Source of the DNA: Verrucomicrobiota bacterium | GTDB lineage: Bacteria > Verrucomicrobiota > Verrucomicrobiia > Limisphaerales > JACPZS01 | Length of the DNA: 64,000 nt | Direction: 5' to 3' | Assembly (NCBI GenBank): GCA_016195385.1 | Contig: JACPZS010000100.1 | Coordinates: 1 to 64,000 of the forward strand | Part shown: positions 57,960-64,000 of the stretch, one piece after another | Layout: each line of letters starts with the position of its first letter | Position numbering within the stretch: the stretch's first letter is position 1 | The notes under the pieces: generated by a model | The model's input: only the letters and a program-made list of their open reading frames with translations | Databases searched by the model: none | What the model was told of the DNA's origin: nothing | Made by a program: the position numbers and the translations under genes

Positions 57960-59261
57960 ATGAAGCCCGACAAAAGTCGTTCTCCAAAAAACAGAAAGCC
58001 GGCGGCCAAAGCTGTTCCCAGTGCCGCCAAACCAGCCGCGCGCGCGGCGAAGAAAACGGACAGCGCCGTTCGCGCCGTTTCGGCTCAATCCGCATCCCGC
58101 AAAAAGCCCGTCAAAATTCCCGCACTACTGCTGGAAGGCGACACCGCGCCGACGCCCGCCGCGAGCGGGCCGGGCCAACGCTATGCGCTTGGACCGGGCA
58201 GCGCGCCGCCGCATCTGCGCGCGGAGGATTTGCCGGCGGAATTGCCCGAAGCCTACGGCACCAAGGCGCTGTTGCTCACCGCGCGCGACCCGCACTGGCT
58301 CTACGCGCATTGGGATCTCACGCGCGAACAACTCCGCCACTACAACGCGCTTTCGCGCGACCGCCATCTCGTCGTGCGCGTTTTTCTCGACGTGCCCGGC
58401 GGCCAGCCCTTCGCGGAAGTACATGTGCATCCGGAATCGCGCAACTGGTTCATCCACGTCGGGCGCGGCGGCGCGAAGTTTTTTGCGGAACTCGGCTACT
58501 ACGCGGCCGATGGCGCGTGGTCAACGATCTCAAGTTCCAAAGCGACGCTGACGCCGCCGGACGATGTTTCGGCGGATGCCTCGGCGCGATTCGTCAACAT
58601 CCCGCTGGAAGTTCCGTTCGCAGAAATTCTCCGCGCCGTCGAAGAATCCGTCGGCGAAAGCAAGCCGCTGGCGGAGGCGATTCACGAATTGCGCGCGACG
58701 ATTTTTCCCGACTTGCCGGAAGTCGCCGCCGCCGCGCTGCCCGCGCGCTGGACGCCCGCTCAGGAACGCGCGCTGGCTCAGGCCGTGAGCATGGACGAAG
58801 TGCGGCGCGTGTGGATCGGTTCGCTCGAAATCACCGAGTTGATTCGCCGCCAGCTTCGGCACGATGTTTCGTCGATGGCCGCCGCGCAGTTCTCTGCGCC
58901 GACCTCGCCCGCGCGCGCGCTGGGCAGTGTTTCAAGTCCGTTCGGCGGAGCGGCGGAGCGCAAGCAACAATTCTGGTTCAACGTCAACGCGGAGTTGATC
59001 ATCTACGGCGCGACGGAGCCGGACGCGCGGGTCAGCATCGGCGGGCGGCGTATCAAACTGCGCAAGGATGGCACGTTCAGCTATCGCTTCGCGCTGCCGG
59101 ACGGCAAATACGAACTGCCAGCCGTGGCGGTGGCTGCCGACGAGAGCGATGGCCGCGCCGCCGTGCTCCAATTCAGCCGCGAGTCGGATTATCACGGCGA
59201 AGTCGGCGCGCATCCGCAGGACGCCGCGCTCAAGCCGCCGCGAGTCGAGAATGTGGGTTAA
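57960..59261 (+). CDS. DUF4912 domain protein
   Basis: LPEAYGTKALLLTARDPHWLYAHWDLTREQLRHYN... HVGRGGAKFFAELGYYAADG; GH57 gene downstream. Confidence 0.8.
   Translation: MKPDKSRSPKNRKPAAKAVPSAAKPAARAAKKTDSAVRAVSAQSASRKKPVKIPALLLEGDTAPTPAASGPGQRYALGPGSAPPHLRAEDLPAELPEAYGTKALLLTARDPHWLYAHWDLTREQLRHYNALSRDRHLVVRVFLDVPGGQPFAEVHVHPESRNWFIHVGRGGAKFFAELGYYAADGAWSTISSSKATLTPPDDVSADASARFVNIPLEVPFAEILRAVEESVGESKPLAEAIHELRATIFPDLPEVAAAALPARWTPAQERALAQAVSMDEVRRVWIGSLEITELIRRQLRHDVSSMAAAQFSAPTSPARALGSVSSPFGGAAERKQQFWFNVNAELIIYGATEPDARVSIGGRRIKLRKDGTFSYRFALPDGKYELPAVAVAADESDGRAAVLQFSRESDYHGEVGAHPQDAALKPPRVENVG
59155..59256 (+). repeat. Direct repeat copy 1 (3' end of DUF4912 gene)
   Basis: 102 bp, 4 mismatches to 59783-59884. 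Confidence 0.92.
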
Positions 59262-59304
59262 TAACATTACTTGAGGCCCATGCGTTGCTTGATAAACTGC
59301 CCGC

Positions 59305-59541
59305 GTGCCGGAAGTCTTGCGCGTACGTGGTTTTCGCTTTTTCTTCTTCAGTCGAGAAGGATTTGAGCCGCGTCATATTCACGTCGAGCGTGCCGAGAAA
59401 TACGCCAAGTTTTGGTTGGATCCGGTGGCGCTGGCCGAGTCGCGGTCGTTTCGCAGCCATGAGTTGACCGAGTTACGGCGCTTGATTGAAGAACATCGAG
59501 AGGAGTTTATAGATGCCTGGAATGAACACTTTAATCGTTAA
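59305..59541 (+). CDS. DUF4160 domain protein
   Basis: MPEVLRVRGFRFFFFSREGFEPRHIHVERAEKYAKFWLDPVALAES. Confidence 0.82.
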   Translation: MPEVLRVRGFRFFFFSREGFEPRHIHVERAEKYAKFWLDPVALAESRSFRSHELTELRRLIEEHREEFIDAWNEHFNR

Positions 59542-59761
59542 GCCGGTTGCCGACGTGGTGGACGTGTCGTTCAGCGAAGATTCAATCATCGTCATTCTTG
59601 CGGATGGACGGCAAGTGTCAGCGCCACTGGAATGGTTTCCACGTTTGCGGCGCGCGACCCCCAAGCAGCGACGGAACTGGCGCTTGATTGGCGGCGGCGT
59701 AGGAATCCACTGGGAAGATGTGGACGAGGATATTTCCGTCCGCAGTTTGTTGGCGCAGTGA
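59513..59761 (+). CDS. DUF2442 domain protein
   Basis: DVVDVSFSEDSIIVILADGRQVSAPLEWFPRLRRATPKQRRNWRLIGGGVGIHWEDVDEDISVRSLL. Confidence 0.85.
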   Translation: MPGMNTLIVKPVADVVDVSFSEDSIIVILADGRQVSAPLEWFPRLRRATPKQRRNWRLIGGGVGIHWEDVDEDISVRSLLAQ

Positions 59762-59782
59762 AAAATGACCTGACATTGAGAT

Positions 59783-59884
59783 GCGCCGCCGTGCTCCAAT
59801 TCAGCCGCGCGACGGATTATCACGGCGAGGTCGGCGCGCATCCGCAGGACGCCGCGCTCAAGCCGCCGCGAGTGGAGAATGTGG
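59783..59884 (+). repeat. Direct repeat copy 2
   Basis: Encodes VLQFSRATDYHGEVGAHPQDAALKPPRVENVVQ*, an alternative DUF4912 C-terminus. Confidence 0.92.
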
Positions 59885-59908
59885 TTCAATAAGTTATTAG
59901 GTGCCTCA

Positions 59909-60628
59909 ATGTCCATTTCCAAGGACGACCGAACGGCAGTGTATTTTTTGACTGCGTGGAAAGCATTCAAGTCGTGTTGGAGCGTCTTTACGATCTCGAT
60001 GCTGGTTCTCTTTGCATCTTGGGTCGCGCTTGAGCTGGCAGTGTTTGCCCTTCACCGCTTCGGTATTTTCCCGTGGATCTTCTTACACCTCGCGTTCCTG
60101 TTGTCTTTTTCGGGCTTGATGGTGGGACTGCACGGAATGGCTCTGCAATCGACGTATGGCAAAGCGCCAGAATTGCGGCACCTGACCTGTTTATTTGCGC
60201 GTGGCCCAAACTTCCTTCTCGCTTTCTGCATTTACACCGTGGCAGTGGTTGGCGGTCTTGTGATTTTGGTGGTGCCGGGCGTCTATGTGGCTGTTCGGTA
60301 TGCACTGTTCGGCCAAATTTTTGCAAGCAGACCAGCAACTGCGCTAGAGGCGCTGCGGGACGCCTCAACGCTATCGCACGGCCGGTGGTGGTCGTTGTGC
60401 GGTGCCCTGCTGATGGCCTTGGCGATAAATCTATTCGGGGCGGCACTTCTCGGCGTGGGACTACTCATCACTTTTCCGGTCACGCTTCTCGCAATTTCGG
60501 GCCTTTATCGGTCTCTACAGCGGCCATCGCCATCACTCAAAAGAAGGCCGCCTCTCGATAAGTACGCTTCAACGAGCCGCCGTAGCGGTTTTCCTCCTGG
60601 CACTGGTTGCTCCGTGCTGTTCCATTGA
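59909..60628 (+). CDS. Hypothetical integral membrane protein
   Basis: Multiple TM segments (VFTISMLVLFASWVALELAVFAL; AFCIYTVAVVGGLVILVVPGVYVAVRYALF). Confidence 0.7.
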   Translation: MSISKDDRTAVYFLTAWKAFKSCWSVFTISMLVLFASWVALELAVFALHRFGIFPWIFLHLAFLLSFSGLMVGLHGMALQSTYGKAPELRHLTCLFARGPNFLLAFCIYTVAVVGGLVILVVPGVYVAVRYALFGQIFASRPATALEALRDASTLSHGRWWSLCGALLMALAINLFGAALLGVGLLITFPVTLLAISGLYRSLQRPSPSLKRRPPLDKYASTSRRSGFPPGTGCSVLFH

Positions 60629-60661
60629 ATTTAAGATCTGCGGCCATTGCTCAGACATTTT

Positions 60662-62236
60662 ATGCCCGGCTACCTCTCTCTCGTTCTTCACGCGCACCTG
60701 CCGTTTGTCCGGCATCCTGAGCACGAAAAGTTTCTCGAAGAGAACTGGCTCTTTGAAGCCATCACCGAAACTTACTTACCGCTGATTCAGGTCATGGACG
60801 GCTGGCTGCGCGACGGGATGGAGACGCGGCTGACGTTGACGCTCTCGCCGACGTTGTGCGCGATGTTGCTCGATCCGCTCTTGCAGGATCGCTACGTGCG
60901 CCACCTTGACGGCTTGATCGAACTGGCCGAAAAGGAAATTCATCGCACGCACTGGGATCATGCGTTTCAACCGCTCGCGTGGATGTATCACCATCGCTTC
61001 ACCACGCTGCGCGACACGTATTTTGCTTACGGCCGAAATGTTGTCGGCGCGTTCCGCAAGTTCCAGGAGCAGGGCAAATTGGAAATCATCACCTGCGCGG
61101 CGACGCACGCGTTGTTGCCGCTGCTCGCCGGGCATCCGCCGTCGATCCGCGCGCAAATTCTCACGGCACGCGATCATTACCGGAGTTCTTTCGGCTGCGA
61201 CCCGCGCGGCATCTGGCTCCCGGAATGCGCCTACGCGGAAGGCGTCGAAACCGTTTTGCAGGAAGCGAACATCCGGTGGTTCATCGTGGATACGCACGGC
61301 GTGCTGCACGCGCGTCCGCGTCCGCGTTACGGTGTGTTCGCGCCGATCTACACGCCGAACGGCATCGCGGCGTTCGGACGCGACCTCGATTCCGCGAAAC
61401 AAGTCTGGAGCAAGCACGAAGGTTATCCGGGCGACGTGCGCTACCGTGATTTCTATCGCGACATCGGTTTCGACTTTGATTTCGATTACGTGAAGCCGCA
61501 TTTGCCGTCCGCGGAGCATCGGGGCTTCACGGGGATAAAATACTTCCGCATCACTGGCGGCAGCGGCGCGAAGCAGGTTTACGATCGTCAGGCGGCGCTT
61601 GAGATTGCCGCCGAACACGCGGGGCATTTTCTCGGCGCGCGAATCGCACAGATCAACCATCTCGCCTCGGTTATGGATCGTCCGCCGCTCGTGCTCTCGC
61701 CGTATGACGCGGAATTGTTTGGGCATTGGTGGTACGAGGGGCCGGAGTTTCTGGATTTCTTCGTGCGGAAGGCCGTGTTCGATCAAAAGGAATTTGCGCT
61801 CACGACGCCGGAAGAATTTCTGCGGCGACATCCGAGCCAGCAAATCGCCACGCCGAGCGCGTCGAGCTGGGGCGAGGAAGGTTACTGGCGTGTGTGGCTG
61901 AACGAAACGAACGAGTGGATTCAGCCGCATCTGCACGTCGCGCAAGAACGCATGACGGAATTGGCGCGGCGTTTTCCGAACGCGGATGGACTGACCGAAC
62001 GTGCGCTCAATCAAGCTGCGCGCGAGTTGTTGCTAGCGCAGGCGAGCGACTGGCCGTTCATTTTGCGCACCGGCACGAGTCCCGACTACGCGCGCAAGCG
62101 GGTGAAGGATCACCTTTCGCGCTTTCTCAAATTGTACGAGCAACTGACCGCCGGCCGGGTTGATGAAGCGTGGCTGGCATCCATCGAGTGGCGTGACAAC
62201 ATTTTCCCCGACGCGAATTATCGCTACTGGGCGTAG
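60662..62236 (+). CDS. GH57/DUF1957 family (alpha-glucan branching-type) protein
   Basis: GYLSLVLHAHLPFVRHPEHEKFLEENWLFEAITETYLPLI; GIWLPECAYAEGVETVLQEANIRWFIVDTHG; APYDAELFGHWW-like LSPYDAELFGHWWYEGPEFL. Confidence 0.92.
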   Translation: MPGYLSLVLHAHLPFVRHPEHEKFLEENWLFEAITETYLPLIQVMDGWLRDGMETRLTLTLSPTLCAMLLDPLLQDRYVRHLDGLIELAEKEIHRTHWDHAFQPLAWMYHHRFTTLRDTYFAYGRNVVGAFRKFQEQGKLEIITCAATHALLPLLAGHPPSIRAQILTARDHYRSSFGCDPRGIWLPECAYAEGVETVLQEANIRWFIVDTHGVLHARPRPRYGVFAPIYTPNGIAAFGRDLDSAKQVWSKHEGYPGDVRYRDFYRDIGFDFDFDYVKPHLPSAEHRGFTGIKYFRITGGSGAKQVYDRQAALEIAAEHAGHFLGARIAQINHLASVMDRPPLVLSPYDAELFGHWWYEGPEFLDFFVRKAVFDQKEFALTTPEEFLRRHPSQQIATPSASSWGEEGYWRVWLNETNEWIQPHLHVAQERMTELARRFPNADGLTERALNQAARELLLAQASDWPFILRTGTSPDYARKRVKDHLSRFLKLYEQLTAGRVDEAWLASIEWRDNIFPDANYRYWA

Positions 62237-62306
62237 CGAGGATGAATCGTTGACGCGAGGAACATTTCCTTGAGTTCGCCTGTCTGTTTTGTTTGGGTGA
62301 AATTCG

Positions 62307-63002
62307 ATGATCGAATATCTCTTCAAGCTGGACAGTGGCGCGAGTCTGCAATTCAAGGTCGATAGCCAGCGCGCGGAAACGCCCGCCGCCAGCGCGGGCG
62401 AACCTGCCTTCTGGACCCGGCTGGAGTTCAACCAATGCAGCAATTGCCCGTTGCAGCTCGTGCGCCAGCCACATTGTCCCGTGGCGGTGGACGTGGAGAA
62501 AATCATTCTTCAATTCAAGCATTTGTTTTCGTACGAAAAGGTTTGGATGCAGGTCACGACGCCGGAGCGTATTTACACCAAGCACTGCGACGTCCAGTCC
62601 GGGCTGCGTTCGCTGCTGGGTTTGGTGATGTCCACCAGCGCGTGCCCGATTCTCTCGCGGCTGCGCGGGCTGGCGCACTATCATCTGCCGTTTGCGTCGG
62701 CGCCCGAGACGCTGTTCCGCACCGCCGGCGCGTACTTGCTGCAACAGCATTTTGTTTTCAAGGCGGGCGGCAAACCTGATCTGGAGTTGCGCGGATTGGA
62801 CGAACTTTACGATCAATTGATGATCGTGAATCGATGTTTCAAAGGCCGGATTGACGCCGCGTCGGAGAAGGACGCCAACATGAATGCCATCGGACAATTA
62901 TTTTTTCTGTCGATGGCGGTGTCCAACTCACTCGAAGATCAATTGGCGGAATTGCGTCCGTTGTTCGACTCGCTCGCGAGTGAGCCGATCCCGTTGGCCT
63001 GA
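62307..63002 (+). CDS. Conserved hypothetical protein
   Basis: 231 aa ORF with clear coding composition; ...CSNCPLQLVRQPHCPVAVDVEKIILQF... . Confidence 0.65.
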   Translation: MIEYLFKLDSGASLQFKVDSQRAETPAASAGEPAFWTRLEFNQCSNCPLQLVRQPHCPVAVDVEKIILQFKHLFSYEKVWMQVTTPERIYTKHCDVQSGLRSLLGLVMSTSACPILSRLRGLAHYHLPFASAPETLFRTAGAYLLQQHFVFKAGGKPDLELRGLDELYDQLMIVNRCFKGRIDAASEKDANMNAIGQLFFLSMAVSNSLEDQLAELRPLFDSLASEPIPLA

Positions 63003-63011
63003 AGCGCCGGG

Positions 63012-63992
63012 ATGAACAAAAACAGTTTCCCCTTGGCCCGGCGTCCCGGCCTCCACTATAACCGGCGCGTGCCCGACTCAGCCGGTTCATCGATCAACGC
63101 GACGACACGCTTGTGCGCGGTGTACGGGCATCCCATCAAACACTCGGCCTCGCCCGCGATGCACAACGCCGGCCTCGCCGCGCTCGGCTTGAACTGGCGC
63201 TACCTCGCGTTCGACGTGGCTCCGGGCGAACTGCGCGCGGCCATTGCCGGAGCGAAGGCGATGAAGTTCATCGGCCTCAATCTGACCGTGCCGCACAAAT
63301 TGCTCGCGCTTGATTTGGTCGATGAACTGGACGCAACGGCCAAAACCTGGGGCGCAGTGAACACGATTCGTTTCGAGACGCGAGTGGCAGACGGTGGCTG
63401 GCGACCCTTGGCGGAAGTGGCGACGGATGATGCGAACGAGCTCCGCGCGGTGGGTTTCAACACCGATGCGGATGCGGTAGTGCGGGCCATCGGCGAGGAT
63501 TTGAAGCTTGAACTGCGCGGTGCGCGCGTGCTGTTTCTCGGCGCAGGCGGGGCGGGACGCGTGGGCGCGTTGCGACTTGCCGCCGAAGGCGTGGGTGAAC
63601 TCGCGTTGGTTAATCGCACTGCGTCGAAGGCCGTCGAGCTGGCCAAAGAAATCCGGCAACGATTTCCGATGTGCGGTGTTTCGGTTGGTTATCCGGCAGG
63701 CAAAGTTGATCTGGTCGTGAACGCGACGTCGCTCGGTTTGAAACCGGATGATGGTTTGCCATTCGATCAAAATCAATTTGCGCTCACCGATGCCGGCGCG
63801 GTGTTCGACATGATTTATCGCCCCGCCGAAACGCCGCTCCTACGTGCCGCGCGGCTGGCCGGATGCCGCATCGCGAATGGCTTGGGAATGTTGCTGCATC
63901 AAGGGGCGCGCGCGCTGGAGATTTGGTGCGGCCAGCCCGCGCCGGTGGCAGTGATGCGGTGCGTACTCGAAGAAAATATTTATGGCAAATAA
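63012..63992 (+). CDS. aroE: Shikimate dehydrogenase
   Basis: LCAVYGHPIKHSASPAMHNAGLAALGLNWRYLAFDV; GLNLTVPHKL; VLFLGAGGAGRVGALRLA; VVNATSLGLKPDDGLPFD. Confidence 0.95.
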   Translation: MNKNSFPLARRPGLHYNRRVPDSAGSSINATTRLCAVYGHPIKHSASPAMHNAGLAALGLNWRYLAFDVAPGELRAAIAGAKAMKFIGLNLTVPHKLLALDLVDELDATAKTWGAVNTIRFETRVADGGWRPLAEVATDDANELRAVGFNTDADAVVRAIGEDLKLELRGARVLFLGAGGAGRVGALRLAAEGVGELALVNRTASKAVELAKEIRQRFPMCGVSVGYPAGKVDLVVNATSLGLKPDDGLPFDQNQFALTDAGAVFDMIYRPAETPLLRAARLAGCRIANGLGMLLHQGARALEIWCGQPAPVAVMRCVLEENIYGK

Positions 63993-64000
63993 TCCCCAAC

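Noticed and set aside
60776-62014. 412-aa - strand ORF opposite the GH57 gene
   Set aside because: Shadow ORF; GH57 motifs on + strand are clear.
1-64000. CRISPR arrays, tRNA or rRNA genes
   Set aside because: No regularly spaced short repeats, tRNA cloverleaf/TTCRA motifs or rRNA signatures were recognised by eye; a tRNAscan/Infernal run would be needed to exclude them formally.

Overview
The window is a GC-rich bacterial chromosome segment. Gene content suggests Verrucomicrobiota (Pedosphaera-like); this is inference, not a database result. Ordinary content: the tail of a flagellar cluster (flagellin 3' end, fliD, a flgM-like gene, fliS, a fliT-like gene), blaI/blaR1, ffh, ECF sigma plus anti-sigma, purE/purK, an aldehyde dehydrogenase, moaC/mogA, a response regulator and histidine kinase, ECF sigma plus Ser/Thr kinase-WD40, an ankyrin-repeat protein, VCBS/FG-GAP proteins, a GH43-like protein, a sialidase-like protein, AKR, an Asp/Asn beta-hydroxylase, DUF4912, GH57 and aroE. 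The accessory signal lies mainly at 20.6-37 kb and around 59 kb. (i) There is a two-cassette integron-like array (30602-31429) with a textbook attC (R''/R', L''/L', one bulged base) and no integrase in the window. (ii) Two TA-type gene pairs, hicBA at about 34.9-35.4 kb and DUF4160/DUF2442 at about 59.3-59.8 kb, each lie between imperfect direct copies of the 3' end of the upstream gene, with copy offsets of 631 and 628 bp. This shared architecture suggests a small gene-end-duplicating TA insertion unit and is my best candidate for something undescribed. (iii) There are further TA loci: RHH/PemK with a frameshifted toxin, vapBC overlapping moaC, and a second hicBA. (iv) Several genes carry internal deletions, frameshifts or stops (clpX-like, Calx-beta protein, CbiX-like, cyclase remnant). 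(v) Regulatory sites can be read directly: two near-perfect sigma-28 promoters, twin BlaI-type operators 22 bp apart, an 18-bp palindrome upstream of vapB, and a flagellin terminator. No CRISPR, rRNA or tRNA was recognised.
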